Assembly (NCBI RefSeq): GCF_001625305.1
Contig: NW_017804054.1
Location: 1,656,393 to 1,720,392 of the forward strand
Source of the DNA: Branchiostoma belcheri
Taxonomy: Eukaryota > Chordata > Leptocardii > Amphioxiformes > Branchiostomatidae
Length of the DNA stretch: 64,000 nucleotides
Direction of reading: 5' to 3'
Part shown: one piece after another, positions 1 through 12,772 of the stretch
Position numbering within the stretch: the stretch's first letter is position 1
How the letters are laid out: each line of letters begins with the position of its first letter
The notes under the pieces: model-generated
What the model was told of the DNA's origin: nothing
The model's input: only the letters and a program-made list of their open reading frames with translations
Database searches by the model: none
Made by a program: the position numbers and the translations under genes

Positions 1-3000
1 TTCTGGCCGTGAAAGAGCACTCAAGGTTTTTTTAATATCGAGCGGTTGTTGACAACAGAGAAAAACTGCTGCATTGGTAGTGTCAGCAAGGTCACTGGAG
101 ATCGAATCCCCCATGAATACATCGCTGACAACCAGAAGATACTAGATAATAAAGACTGATGGGGTGCACCGGGAGCATGCAAGACAACCATTAAAGTCCT
201 CCGGGGTTCATAGTAGGTTGGCATTGACAATGACCTATACAATTTTTGTCAAAGGTACAAGGTTGAAAAATTGATTATCATGACCATTGAAACTGCAACG
301 GGGTCAGGGGTGGGCGGTATAGACTTTAAATCGACCTTTGACCCGATGCTAACGCCACACTTCTGGAAAGTGACGTGTACTGAGCGACCAGATCCTCTGA
401 TGAAGAAGACCAGAGGGCTGGTGGAAAATTTGGTGAGATCGAAAATCCTGCTCGGTTTTGTATAACTGCTTTTTTATTTGTCTTTTTGTATTAGTAGTCA
501 TATTGCATTACAACGTCCTGATGATGTTATGCTTTACACTAGGATCACTTTACAATTCAATCAAATCAAACCGAGTAAATTGACCGGCTATTTTAGAATG
601 GTGAAGGGATTACATATACACCCAAGTCCTTGGCATTAGGAACTTTATTGTCATTAAAAATTGATACAGGATAAAGTCATGGCAATGTGATAGCTCCAGT
701 TAGATTTGCCCGTAAAGTAGATTAACCAAAACGCCGTTGCACACAGTTTAATGTTCTGCTGCACTGCAGGGAGCATGCTCATCAGCGGGGGCGCTTCAGT
801 ATCATACTTTCACCAGTAGTCTATGCCCCATTAACGTTTACGACAAGAGCAAGTACTTGTTGCTTTCTAATTCCAGCAGCTATAGAATGAAGTAGTGGTA
901 ACGTTTTACATTACAGTTTCGGTAAAAATCCAATCTGTAACTAAAGCACAACAGCGTTTGACAGGCATTTTTGCACTGCAACGTTTCCACAATGAAGCAT
1001 TATTGCCATAATTGAACATATTGATGTCATGAAATAGATACTAGACTGCCGTTTTGTATTGCAAGAATACCTGATATCCAACTGCCCACTGGTAATAAAC
1101 ATATCACAGCGGGATGTTTGAAACAGCTGGTTGTTTATTACCCCCATACTTTGTGTGCTGTAAATCGTGAGAAGCATTTCTAGAGAAGTCAAATACCCCT
1201 AATCCCACTTTCCATCATCACCTATCGATTGAAGACTTTTATGTACTTCCTAATCCAGCATGACAGTGATAAGTACCTATGAACATCCTATCGGGATCTG
1301 ATTCACCGCTTTTCTTCCTGGGCTATCGAACTTCAAGGTTGCATCAAGCATGGTAAAGGTGAGCGATTGAAATAATCGAGCGATGGTTTAGTTATTTTTA
1401 GCAAAAGAATTCAGCCCGTGACTTTTGAAGAAAGGCTAAGATTTTCGAATTCCATATTTTGAAAATATAGTTTTGCAGCGCAGAATGAAACTAGCTGGTC
1501 ACCGCGTTAGACATTCTGACATTCCTGCATTCCATCTGGTTCTCTGGTAGGCTACTGCTAATGGAAAAAGAGGTAGGGGAGACCTAGGCTACTTCTCAAC
1601 TACTCTACTACTAAAGACAATCTGCGAAGTGACACTGACCTGCATGGTACCAACGAGTTGCGAAGGGCCATTGCGAAGTGTTATTGCGGGGTATTCCTCG
1701 ACTCGAACTACTAAAGTAAGTCGAGAAGATTTGGGGTTCACAATACCGGTGTGCCTGGTAATTGCAGGTTTGTGCCTTCTGTCACGTCGCGCAATGAACA
1801 ATCCTTTCTATCCGATAAAGAGGAGGCAATATTGGTTGTAGACATGACGATAGCAGTAGAGTTTCGACGATTACTTTATTGTGCACACGTACTCAATACA
1901 CAGAGCAAAAACAATGAAGCGAAACGTATCGGACATGTCTTAGTGTCACGGCGTCGATGCAATGCTCAAAAATAATAGAGATAAAGACTAGTTGAGATAA
2001 TGATAGACAATCGAGCATATGGTCAGAACAGGCGAGGAATAAATGTGGTGATCAAGATTAAGTGCGGCTTTTGAGATGGATCTTTTATGGATCAATTTAT
2101 ACTGACAGAAACTAATATTAGTTCTTTGATCAAATCAAGAAGCACCACAATTTCTTGCACCTGCTTGACTTTTTACAAGCATACATTAAGATATCTGCCT
2201 TCAAGAATCTATACATACTTATATACATCCATGACACATTTTGTAATCTTGATTGTGATATACTGATATATTGCATAACACAACTGGCACATTTTTGCGA
2301 CATTAATGTAATGTGAAAGGAGACATTGGCACGACGAGTTACGCGCATGACTGTCTTTAACTTTGCACTCACAAACTATTATTTTAAAAGTTCTAGTGCT
2401 CAACAATGTTGAGAATATATAATACCTTAGATATCTAACATTCAGAGAGCGATTTCGACACAGCATTAATACTGTGCATCTGCCAGTCAGTACACAGTCA
2501 TATGTACTGGAGGTCTGTCCTACATAATCTACTTGTTCTTGATCATGTTCAGTTCGGTTTTACATATAATTGTTCTTTACAATAGATGACACAAACTACT
2601 TCATGCTCAAGTTTTGAAGGCACATCTATCTTACATTTTGTACATTACCATTTTGTAATCATACGTAGCTATCATAATATTCATCTGCATATGATAGTTT
2701 ATTTATATGACACGAAACATTGGTGTATCTGCGGTCTTGCTGCCCAAGTGTTCTCAATGTAGAGGTATTATCTTTATGTATATATAAGTTAGATGTAGTA
2801 ATTTCTCATAGACATAATCTACCTACGAGGTATACGTACGTAAACTAATCCAAAACTACATACATTACTGGCTATCATTTATATACTAGTTTTGACCAAT
2901 AGTAAAAGTATAAGGAAACATCTATTTCCCCATTGGTCATTATAGTTCTATTTGGCCATTTATCACTTGGTTATCCACCTAAATTATATAACCTACTCCT

Positions 3001-3645
3001 TGAATGACTTATTACTTTGTACAATATGTTACAAATGTCGAAGAAAGCATTAACAGAAGATGTATACACCCATTCATTGGGGGCTTAGTTAGCTATTTAC
3101 ACAATTTAGAGTATGATTTTTTCGTCATTATATGATTCAATATTCCTTACCCTCTGTAATATGTATGTTTCTCAGCAATCGTAGTTCATATGGCATTATT
3201 CCCAAAAGAAAAATTTGTATCTACATGTATTAGGTCTTCTTTGGTGTCTAAAAGTATTATTTAGGGCTTTGAATTGTCTTGGATCATATTTTCTGGAACC
3301 TGGCAAAAAACGTATCTTACATGATTTAAAAAAACATAATTATCGTATCATCAATTATACCATGTGACACTTCTAAGTTTTTGTAACTTTTTTGTTTTCC
3401 CAGTCATGTCTGCTAGATTATAATGTCCTGCTATTAGCTGTTGCTTGTTCAAAAATTTTCCAAAATGTTTAATGACATGTTCAGGTTTTCTATGATTCTT
3501 ATGATTTAACCATTAGGTATTGGATGGTATAATAGAAAAGTGTTTAATGTGCTCATACATGGTCCATGTCGCATGTGATCTCACAGTCTATTTGTTTATA
3601 AGGAGGGCAAAACAGGTGCATACGCAACTGTCAAACACTTTATGA
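1..3645. other. Gene-free stretch
   Basis: No open frame here has splice sites, family motifs or codon bias that would support a gene. The stretch becomes increasingly AT-rich toward 2100-3600. Its right end probably holds the 3' untranslated region of the minus-strand receptor that stops at 3749: the minus strand carries ATTAAA about 200 bases past the stop (near 3543-3548) and AATAAA farther out near 2701. Either could be the polyadenylation signal; neither is proven. Confidence 0.5.
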
Positions 3646-3722
3646 AAACCATCATGGTTGTGTAACCGTCATACTTGGTTATAAAACCATCATACATGTC
3701 TATGTAACCATCAAATATGATT
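3646..3722. repeat. Short tandem repeat downstream of receptor gene 1
   Basis: About three degenerate copies of a 22-26 bp unit built around AACCATCATAC and TATGTAACC. They lie just past the stop codon of the minus-strand receptor, so they are probably in its 3' untranslated region. Confidence 0.6.
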
Positions 3723-3748
3723 GTGTTGTTACTCAAATCAGCAATGGT

Positions 3749-6382
3749 TTAGTTAACATCGGGAAGACTTTTGATCTGAGTGTCGACCATTGGACTCCGC
3801 GGCATCGGAGAGGCTACTGGGCGTGGGCTTCGTGATGCCGAACGGGGGTTGGGGCTTCTGGAATGCCGGGCGGTATGGGCTCCGTTGGCGTTGCTCATGT
3901 CTGCTTGCAGAGCACCAACTCCTCGCCGAGTCAGCAGCAGGGTCTTGAAGGCTACCCGGAAATTCTGGTTGAAGTACCCGTAGATGATCGGGTTGACCGA
4001 GCTGTTGAAGTAGATCAGCCAATGGGCGACGGGATAGATGTAGACATAGATGATGTCCCGCCGGCCATCTGACAGGGTGGCGTAGTCGTTAATCATGGTG
4101 ATGACGTGGATGGGCAGCCAGGAGATGGTAAACAGGATCACTACCGTTACCAACATCTTGATGACTCTCATCTTCTTGCTCATGGCCAGGGATTTGGCTT
4201 CCTTACTTGCCTTGTCGCCGCCCGGGGTAGGCTTTATCCACACGCTGTAGCCGATGCGTGCGTACAGGTACATGATGACCATGAGGGGGCAGATGTAGCA
4301 TAGGCCGAACAGTACAGTGGTGTAAGCCTTGCGCCAGTAGGGATACGGCTCCTCGCAAATGTGGAGGTAAATGACGTCTCCCTCGCGGGGGAAACGGCCG
4401 TCCTGGATTAGAAGGACCTGGTGGGAGGGACGTGTGAAAATGCTGAATATAGTTTATAGTCTAAGAAAGTAGACTGCCATAGAAATGGCATAGAAAGTTT
4501 GAAGTCATCAATGTGATAAAGAAGCATATCTGTGTAATCATATCATGTGCAAAATGAAACTAGGAGGTTAATATGCAAGTTTAAAGTTAAAATTGAATAT
4601 TATTTGCTGTGTGTTGCTATACCTGTGGTATTGCCACAATAATAGCCAGGATCCAAACGCCAGCAATCACGTACATGGTGCGTTTGATGGTGAACTTCGG
4701 TTCAGTTGGGTAGATGATTGCGTAGTATCTGCAAACAAAAGAATCATACAGGTAAATGGAGAGCTTGTGATAGCTGTAAATCTATTGTGGAGTCACCACG
4801 CCTGCTTCTTTCAAAAGTGTGTTTTACGAGCATAGGTTTGATGCCTAAAGCTTCCTTAAATACGGAATCGCTGACATTCCGTTACGTTCCATTCAAAAGA
4901 ACTAATGCAAAAGGACAACAAGACTCGATCACTCAGAGTGGCTTGAATCTCTCACTATGCGTATACCACCATGTAGTCCCCCAATTAAAAACTACGACGT
5001 TATAATTTCGTAGGAAGCTCTAGCCTCTCTTAAACGTTTCCAAGTGATGCCATTTACAACTAAACACTTCAGGAGTAAATAAATGCAGCACCATCTGAGA
5101 CTTTCCCACGTAATGGCCAAAATGGATGCCAAATATCCGAGGAAATTGGAGTGAAAAAGAATTAACATCGTCGGTAATGGCTCAATGAAGTGACAGTGGT
5201 ACTTTCAGCGTAATGGCAAGCTGGAAAGTACGCTAATTGACTGAGCGGGAGGACTATGAATGTCCACAGGGAATTACTGTATATGTATATCATTAATGCA
5301 CACCCTTTAAAGAGTGAAGAATAGGTGGTGTGCCGAGGTTTAGGAATCAACGTAAAGATGAAAGTAATCAAAATGCTGGAAAATTGTTTGCGTGCGATGG
5401 TGTCATTAACTTATATGTAATATATTATATCGTAATATCATATATGTATCTACATATGGTCTTAATCTATTGGACATAATTTTGCTAAAGCTATGCCTTT
5501 CGCATACAATCTATCAGGTCAAGGAATATCAACAATATTCGAAGCACATTATGTTCCTTTTTCACTTCTTTCTCCACACACTAAAGTCCTCACCTGTCCA
5601 ACGCAATGGCGACGAGTGTGAAGACAGAGGCAGTCACCGAGACAACTTGAACTGCAGGAGTCAGCTTACACATCACGTTCCCGAACGGCCATCCTGTGAC
5701 AACAATCACAACTGTATCACATCTGTTCTACAGTTGTACTAATAGTTTGTAACTCTCTTAAAATGTCTACAAATGCCTTTAGTCGCCATTAAAAAGTATG
5801 GAATGGTAACTAAATATGGAAGACTGCTAAGACAAGACTGGAGTCAGTCAAGGTAGGAGTTTCTCCGCAGGAAAAAATGCTCTGAGACGAGAAATGGGTA
5901 AGTAAGGAAGAAATCATGTTACTTAGAATGAATGAACTTTATTGCTGAACAATCGTACATGGTACAATGTATGGCAGTAAAACAACAATAATACTAACAT
6001 TACTACTACAAACTACTATCGATAACTATATATGACTTACAATATGGTCATGTATCAATTACATTAATCAGACGTCCATCATAGTGCAAACCAAATTGCA
6101 GGACTCACCTCTAATGATGTTGTCCACGAGGGTGAAGGGCATGCAGAAGACGGCCACCAACAGGTCGCTGACAGACAGGTTGAGGATGAAGAAGTTTGTG
6201 ACGTTCCGCATGCGGGGGATCTTCAGGACCACGAAGCAGACCAGCACGTTTCCGACCACACACATGGCAAACACGACGAAGTAAGAAATCACAAACACAG
6301 CTATGATCGGCACAGTTTGCTTCAAGACAGGATTGCCAAAGTCAAACATAGTCCCATTATAAGAATCATTCTCCGCCTGCAT
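3749..6382 (-). CDS. QRFP/RFamide receptor-like neuropeptide GPCR, four exons
   Basis: Complete rhodopsin-class seven-transmembrane receptor of 382 residues. Exons on the minus strand are 6382-6109, 5693-5594, 4728-4623 and 4417-3749, with introns of 415, 865 and 205 bases. Every intron is GT-AG and every junction keeps frame. The ATG at 6382 opens a short extracellular tail with N-glycosylation sites at N5 and N9. Visible landmarks are TM1 with GN (N45), TM2 with SD (D73), the WPFG turn before C100, DRY at 124-126, W150 in TM4, C181 as the disulfide partner, P204 in TM5, SWLP at 259-262 in TM6 and NPIIY at 302-306 in TM7. IGYSVWIK after TM5 resembles vertebrate QRFP receptor (GPR103), and WPFG...MCK also occurs in NPFF receptors. 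Intron 2 splits the DRY arginine codon, a position shared by many peptide receptors. The tail (about 340-375) is rich in RSP/SP, giving likely phosphorylation sites. It should act at the plasma membrane as a G-protein-coupled receptor for an RFamide-like peptide. The exact ligand cannot be read from the sequence, and NPFF- or NPY-type receptors are the alternatives. Confidence 0.92.
5931..5980 (-). mobile_element. LINE-type 3' tail fragment in intron 1 neighbourhood
   Basis: The minus strand reads TGCCATACATTGTACCATGT followed by CAATAAAGTTC. This conserved tail is shared by four sites in this window (also near 19620, 48790 and 63775) in both orientations. It looks like the 3' end of a non-LTR retrotransposon or a SINE that borrows its tail. 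It lies within intron 1 of receptor gene 1. Confidence 0.55.
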
Positions 6383-7228
6383 ATTGATATATTGAATGCC
6401 TGACCTTTTTTTAAGTTAAAGAGTTATGATTTTAGTGATTTTAGTCTGTATTACAATCTTCGCTGGAGGGGATGTCTTCAGCTATTCTTGATACTTGGCT
6501 CCTACAGACAGCGAGACGCCAAGGACTCCACCATGATCTGCGGAAGAAAGATAAAGGCATTAGGAAAGCTTCTTTCGAATCCCTTCACATCTGCTCTGCA
6601 GCATGCACAACTTTAGTGCCATTTCCAAATGACATTTTGCAGACGGTTATCCTGTAATGCGTTTCAAACTGGAGCCTTATCTTGCCGAACAAAAGCGAGC
6701 TGAGAAAATGAAGTATACAACAGCGAGTAGTTCTTGGCAGTTTCCATCCTTTACATGGCGCTGGGGACTGAATAACGGCCTGCTTCGGTACGGAAGCTGA
6801 AGTGGTGACGGTTGCTGGAAGTTAACAGCTACATGAAAGATGAAACCGCGTTGAGATATGATTTTCCGCAGATTCATTAGTTCTGACATTGCATTATCAG
6901 TATACAAAATCAGTCGAGCCATTCTTTCTTCTGCCATTGAGCAAATAGGCAAACCATCTTAAAATTCGCTACAACTCTATTTGTTTAATGCATATTGCGG
7001 TACCTCATTTAAGCCCTTATATCAATTGTAGCCAAATAATTAAAGCTGAATGCCCAGATACAAGGTTTTTGTTTAAGATGTAGATGTGGTTAGGTTTATT
7101 GAATATCATAATTCGTATTTTCGAAAGTACCCGTACAGGTGTACTTGCATGAGAGCTAAATATGAACCTTTACAGGGTAACGGAAGCCAGACTTATGGTT
7201 TGATCTGCGGTTCGTGAGGTAATCCTAC
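6383..7228. other. Upstream flank of receptor gene 1
   Basis: The promoter and any untranslated 5' exon of receptor gene 1 should lie here or beyond. No clear TATA box or initiator stands out, and no open frame is supported as a gene. Confidence 0.4.
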
Positions 7229-7353
7229 CAGTGGGCGATGATTGGCACGGAATTAGTCATAAACTTTATCGTGGGCTCCAGAAAAACCAATCTCCATAGC
7301 TCAAAATAGAAACCCAGCCCTGTGGACTGAGTGCTGTTGCTGGCATGGATATG
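7229..7353 (-). CDS. Exon-like segment A, unrecognised protein
   Basis: On the minus strand an AG acceptor (GTGTTGTAG) precedes 125 open bases that end at CTG/GTAGGA. The frame encodes 41 residues starting HIHASNSTQSTGLGFYFE, with a hydrophobic LVFLEP stretch after it. Its first 48 bases (7346-7299) match segment B at 7755-7708 with three mismatches; two are synonymous in this frame and the third is Ala to Gly. I do not recognise the protein. It could be a duplicated exon of a real gene or a duplicated fragment of a decayed one. Confidence 0.3.
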
Positions 7354-7498
7354 CTACAACACACGATTGGATTGAATGTAAACTTGTGCCTGTACCTAAC
7401 ACCATCCTCATGATAAGGTGCAGGGCCATGGAAGCACTCAATAACAATAGGATTATAAAAAGCCTCCTAGTATATCCATGGATTGGAATTTCTCCTAC

Positions 7499-7777
7499 CC
7501 TGTAGCGTAAGGTATTTTCTGTACTGTTCCTCAGCATTTCCAATCCTCTATCAGCAGTCCATACACGATCCATAGTCCAGGTCACAAACTTGAACATTAG
7601 GGGTGGAAAGAAATAAAGTCCGCATGCTCTGCGGATCTTTATGGCAAATGACCAACGCTGAGGGCTATTCAACAGCGCGAAGATGATAAGGCTGTACAGG
7701 AAGTTGTGCTCAAAATAGAAAGCCAACCCTGTGGACTGAGTACTGTTGCTGGCATAAATTGTAGCATGATGGTTGAT
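7499..7777 (-). CDS. Exon-like segment B, unrecognised membrane-like protein
   Basis: On the minus strand a good acceptor (CACATCATTTGCAG) precedes 279 open bases, exactly 93 codons in phase 0-0, ending at ACAGG/GTAGGA. The peptide begins INHHATIYASNSTQSTGLAF. It holds a hydrophobic segment (FLYSLIIFALL), a basic stretch (IKIRRACG) and FFPPLMFKFVTW. The same donor hexamer and the same ASNSTQSTG start recur in segment A about 0.4 kb downstream. No family is recognised. It lies upstream of receptor gene 1 on the same strand but shows no link to it. The reading frame stays open in the genomic sequence beyond the donor, so the splice ends are predictions. Confidence 0.35.
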
Positions 7778-7902
7778 CTGCAAATGATGTGGAAGAGGTT
7801 CGATCAGAACCTGCTACGGATGGAAAGTCAACGGATGCATGGGTCGTGACGCAAATGCGAAATAGGGGAGGTCCTGGTAGTTTAGAACCTTATATATATA
7901 TT

Positions 7903-7947
7903 AGAGAGAGGGAGAGAGAGAGAGAGGGAGAGAGAGGGAGAGAGAGA
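7903..7947. repeat. (GA)n microsatellite
   Basis: About 45 bases of AG repeats with a few GGG interruptions. The apparent ERERERE peptide across it is an artefact of the repeat. Confidence 0.95.
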
Positions 7948-8839
7948 CAACAAAAGTACAGCGACTTTTGTAAGGTCTTTAACTACACGTAGACATGCAG
8001 AAAGATACGTGGGTATAACAAAAACTAACCTATGTACCACAAGACAATAGATGACTCAACGTATACTACTAGTACTAGTACTTTATAGGCCTGGCGTTAT
8101 GATTCAAAATACCATAGTTACGTACCATTCAGGTAGTCTGTTCGGGAACGATGACTTGCTATACGCACGCCCATTGACAGTTGCGAAAGCTTACGGGAAA
8201 ATCCTTTCTTAGCAATATATTCCTGAATGAACTCGGAAGTGTATTAGTAGAAGCCACACAGGCGAAACTGGTCGTGTGATAGGCTGAATAAAAGTTCTAA
8301 AATGAACTATGGTGTCTTCCTGAGGGACGACTGCGTGTGCGAGATGTGGGTTAGCTTAAGAATGAATCCGCTTATTATATCCGGAAGTGTATAAGATGAT
8401 TTAGAGAAAATACAACGCATAGCACCAGCGCGACTGCAGTACCCATGGAGACAAATTTTCCTAGCAGTTGAATAATTAGGCACATAATTATGCTCTATTA
8501 CTACAATCAGGGCAATATTAAACCGTTTTTGCTATCTTTAGTATCACACATATGCTGCAAAAAGGATTTAGTATGGAACAGAAACATATGGCAGAAAGTA
8601 ATACGTATCTCAGGACAGTAATAACTATGGTTTAATTCCTCAAATCATAGAATCCCATTGAATTCATGACACATAAGTACCTTTTCCGGTAATGTACCTT
8701 GAAATGGTCTTCAAAGGTTAGATTGAGTCATTCTTGTCACGAGTTGGCAACTCTTAGCCCAGCTTTGAATACCTTTAATTTTTAAAGCATACCTGTAAGG
8801 AATATATGGCCTACGAGAAACAAAAACACATAAAAAGTC
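7948..8839. other. Gene-free stretch
   Basis: Nothing beyond a small palindromic run of ACTAGT units near 8067-8080 was seen here. Confidence 0.5.
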
Positions 8840-9210
8840 TTCAAGGGATCCAAATTTGCAATGTGATTTCAGAGCAGCAAAACTGGAAATATTCTGAATA
8901 AAGCAATCTTTGTGATATCGACACATACTGCTTCACATTAGCACATTTAAACCAGCATTTTATACTTTGGGCATTTAAAACTGCAGAGACAAGCCCCAAG
9001 ATGAGTCCTTTATTTTCTGGGTTGTACCCTAAAAATCAGCCCATGGCCCTTCCAGTAACAATTTTCCGTCAGAATTTTGGGAATTTTAGCTCCACGAGGG
9101 TCCATATACATTGGGATAGTGTGGTTTCAACTCAGCATGTAGATAAATGACTAGGATATTGGCTTTGAAAAAAAACGGATTTCCAAGCTCTAAGAACTGG
9201 ATGCCTTTAA
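8840..9210 (+). mobile_element. TTAA-ended inverted-repeat element, copy 1
   Basis: About 370 bp. The right end is the clean terminus TGGATGCCTTTAA, and the left end is a decayed version (TTCAAGGGATCC). The interior shares long colinear blocks, for example GGAAATATTCTGA and CCAGTAACAATTTT, with copies at 18519, 26790, 32163 and 47312. It has no coding capacity, so it is a non-autonomous DNA element of the MITE type. TTAA at the outer ends suggests a piggyBac- or Kolobok-like target, which is inference. Confidence 0.75.
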
Positions 9211-12200
9211 ATTTGCTAAAGCATGCACGAAGGCTAATTGCTTTTACAGAGTCAAGGATACTACATGTATACGGTACAATACAGTAGTAGGGTACAGACA
9301 ACTACTCAGTGAAAAAAAAACTTATACTTTTACTACTACGCTTGTTATGAGGTTTGACAAGCCATCTGCAGTCATGCTCTATCAGGCACGTGGGAATAAT
9401 GACTCGACGCACTTTACTCAAAACGCTTTTCGCATCCCGGCTAGCCCAGTAAGCTTTCGTCGATGTTTTTTGGACAAGTAATGGTTACAGACCCTCTTGA
9501 CCTCCATAAACGTTTTAAACGTTCTACATGAAGAGAAGATAACAGCGGTAAGACGAATAATCATTTGCCTAATGGTTTTCTAAGGTAATGAAAACTGGGC
9601 AAAACATCCTGTTTATTGTTGTAGATAAAGCAGTACAGTGACTATTGGTTTATCGATTGCTTACTAAAAGAGCTTGCTTTGGCAATACCGGTCTCATTGG
9701 CTTTGATTGTCTCATCCTATCACCTCCTAGCATTATGAACAAAATATATAATTACGTATTATATATCATGTACAGCTACATATCCGCATTCTATTCTCAA
9801 ATCTGGTAACATACGTAACAGAAGACTTGACATTGAACAAAAAACTAACTTTTTAAAACACTATCCTTTTTCCAAGAAAAATGAATATTGATAAGATACG
9901 CCTTGCCACTCTAACCAAATGATAGATGACAACAAGCAAGTGTCTATCAGTTTCCAAGTCCATTATGGTAGGCAGAAGATGGATCCATGTTTCACGGCTT
10001 CTATAATCTGCATCTCTTCGCACTCCTGTCATTCCCACCAACTCATCTACCAAAGGAAGATAAGATAACAAACCCCAGTGGCGACAAAGTTCTGCTGAGC
10101 TGTAGGAATAAGCATCCATCAAAACCGCTCTTTGAGTTTACGATCACAGAGAGGAATCTGCAAAAAGGTTTCCTTGTTTGAGGCAATTGTGGTCTTCCAC
10201 CACCTCATTGATGTTTGTATCTGGTAAGGGGTGGAAATGAACCCAAGCTTTTGGCGAGGCAATGTCAATGTCAAAGCCGGTTCTTCGAATGAAGAACCAT
10301 CTACTGATCTAAAATAGCTGTCTTTGATCTGCTGGAATTATATCCGGGAGTTTTGAGATGTTTCGAGTGCCAATAGCAGGAATAAACGTCCATCAAAACC
10401 GTTTTTCAGCGAGTTGGAGAACAAAGAAGCATATGTAGGGACTACTAGGGTTTTTTGGTAAGCTCACACCACTCCAAGGGTATTTTTGATCTGCAGTGAG
10501 TTGTCATTTGATCTAGGCGCTTGGGGATATTATTCCTCCTATTTTTCACCTCAGAGCGAACATAAATGGGTTACCTAAATATCAAGTAGAGATATAAGTG
10601 AGGTAATCGCGAACTTCCAACACTTAATGGTTGTTTTTGATCTGGAAGGAGCTGGAATCTTATTCAAACTATTTAGAAGTGCAGAAATAGAAGTAACTTG
10701 CAGACACTCCACTAAAGTAGTTCGCCAGAAAAAGTTCTTCAAATACAATATATGGGTTGGAAATGAACCTATCGTAGTCGGTATCAGTCATCACAGCAGG
10801 GTATTAACATAACATACCACGCAACCCTAGAGGCCATATTTCTAATAAAACACTTTCTGGTGATAAATTGCCATCTGTTTTAATAACCAGAGAGTGATGA
10901 AGGAAAACCAACGCCATTGATAATCATGATCCTTCCATCATTTATAACAACATTATAAGTACGTAAATCTCTGAATTGAGGAGATATACGATAGTTATAT
11001 GGGGTGAAACTTTTGACAAATGCTCTTAACAAAGTGTGTCTTAAAGGGCAATCCCTTTCTGTGTACAACATCGATCGTTTGAAGCACATTGACTTCAAGG
11101 TCTGAACCTTTGGCCGTTGTTTTCCATAGGGAACGGACTTACTACAAATCAAACAAGATGCGCGCTGACCTATGAGCTGGAATCAGACAACCAATGAATC
11201 AAACTTGATTGCTTTTATACCTTTCTAATTTCACATATGCCACGTCGACTGCAACTAGACTACAATCGAGAAAAGTACCAGCAAATCCTGGTAGAACTTT
11301 GACACTGCAACCACTTATTTGTACTTTACTCAATCAATAAAGTGTAAAACAGACGTCACCAAACCATTCTCTGTTAGTCAGACTTTAAAAGACTATGGCT
11401 TAACTACGCAAGAACAGGATGGTACAATTCCTTTAGAAATTGATGAATTTGAGCTCAAACCATCATAGGAAGATGAAAAGGCGGAAGTTTTCTGCGAATC
11501 GAGGTGTATGAAAAAGAAAGGTTAGGCGTTAAAAGGGATTCACTTGAATGTGGAAAATGGAAAGTGACAGCTTAAAGAGCTTTTGAAACGGGTGCAATGG
11601 AGGTACGCCTTCACAAAATGTGAATGTTGGATAGACGGATGTAGCATAACCTATGTTAAGTCATACCCTGCATTGGTGTCGCTACTTCTTGTTTCATGGA
11701 CATTGTTATGAGCTACCTACAATCCAATTGGGCCATTGAAGTTCCATTTGTATCCACATTACCATAACCCGTCGCGTCCGGTTATAAAATTGTTACTCTT
11801 CATGGACCATTACAGTAATCAACCATTTCATTTTTATTGTCACAATCTTTATAACGATTGTAAAAGAAGTTGAAATGACATACAATATAGCTGCATTTAT
11901 TTTTTCTAACCGTTCTATTAAAAGTGCTGTTTCGATATATTATAGTTCAGTTGTCAAATGTCTTGAACTAATATCACACGATAAGAAATGTAATATTTCA
12001 TATATCAACTAGGTACAATATTAGTGAAAAGCCCTTGGGCTTTTTATATTGAAGTTATTTTTCATATTACGACCGAAACTGTCATTGTAATTTCAAATCC
12101 CTTAAGTACCACAATATGTCGGCAACGCGAGTACTAATAACAGCGAAGAGTTGTCGTTTAATTCATTTTGCTAAATCTCCGAATGACGTTTGACTTGATT

Positions 12201-12596
12201 ACACTAGAGTACCCTATCTGAATACCTAATTTCATCAAGTTGTGGTAGAACGTAGGATAATGGGATTTTCGTTTTTACACAACCAGTAATGTCTCTCACC
12301 TGCTTTCGTTTCGATGTCTGTCAGACACCTTACTCAGAAATTCTAGCTGGAGTACTACCGTTAGTATGGTCTACATCAAGCGGCATTCTAGTAAAAATCT
12401 CCGAGGAAGATGTTTGTCAGTCATCGAAACGTAAGCAAAATGATGAAAATACGTTGTTCCTTTCGGGACATCCGCTTTAAAAAAAATCGGCAAAAACTCC
12501 CCTACAGTTTCAGAATAAGCTGATAGGGGGACAAAGCCCACATCATTTATTCCTCACAGGAATAGCTATCTGTCACCAAATATCCAAGATCATTTC
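9211..12596. other. Gene-free stretch with decayed repeats
   Basis: Apart from the degenerate repeat at 10090-10800, nothing is supported. A minus-strand open frame at 10122-9853 (89 codons, starting MMDAYSYSSAELC) has few rare-looking codons but no splice sites or recognised family. A hairpin (AAAGCCC/GGGCTTT) at about 12030-12045 is followed by an AT-rich region. Confidence 0.4.
10090..10800. repeat. Degenerate tandem duplication
   Basis: Motifs recur at spacings of about 260-310 bases: CATCCATCAAAACCG near 10116 and CGTCCATCAAAACCG near 10388; TGGAAATGAACC near 10235 and 10759; TTTGATCTG near 10323, 10487 and 10636. The copies are old and interrupted. Their nature is unknown. Confidence 0.35.
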
Positions 12597-12772
12597 ATGT
12601 TCAGAACAAAAGATACAAAAACCGGAAGTTCTGCTGCAGTACCAAGATCAGCCACCGGGAGGCCCATATTTGAACTTGACCTTTGTCTTCCTACGACCTG
12701 CCAACATACCAACCTATCCATAAAGGCGTTCTGACACACCAAAACAATACCTCCATTTTTCATGGAGGTAAT
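12597..12772 (+). mobile_element. Hairpin-ended, Helentron/pearl-like element, copy 1
   Basis: Starts near GATACAAAAACCGGAAGTTC and ends in a terminal hairpin (TACCTCC, short loop, GGAGGTA). It shares its body with the element at 24157, including TATAAAGGCGTTCTGA and CACCAAAACAATACC. Related elements in marine invertebrates carry a microsatellite just inside a hairpin end. Here that microsatellite is almost absent, whereas copy 2 has a long (CA)n at this point. The link to Helentron-derived elements is inference from structure. Confidence 0.6.

Noticed and set aside
3753..4303. Several other-frame ORFs over the last exon of receptor gene 1
   Set aside because: They are shadows of the GC-rich receptor exon; only the frame with TM6, NPIIY and splice continuity is coding.
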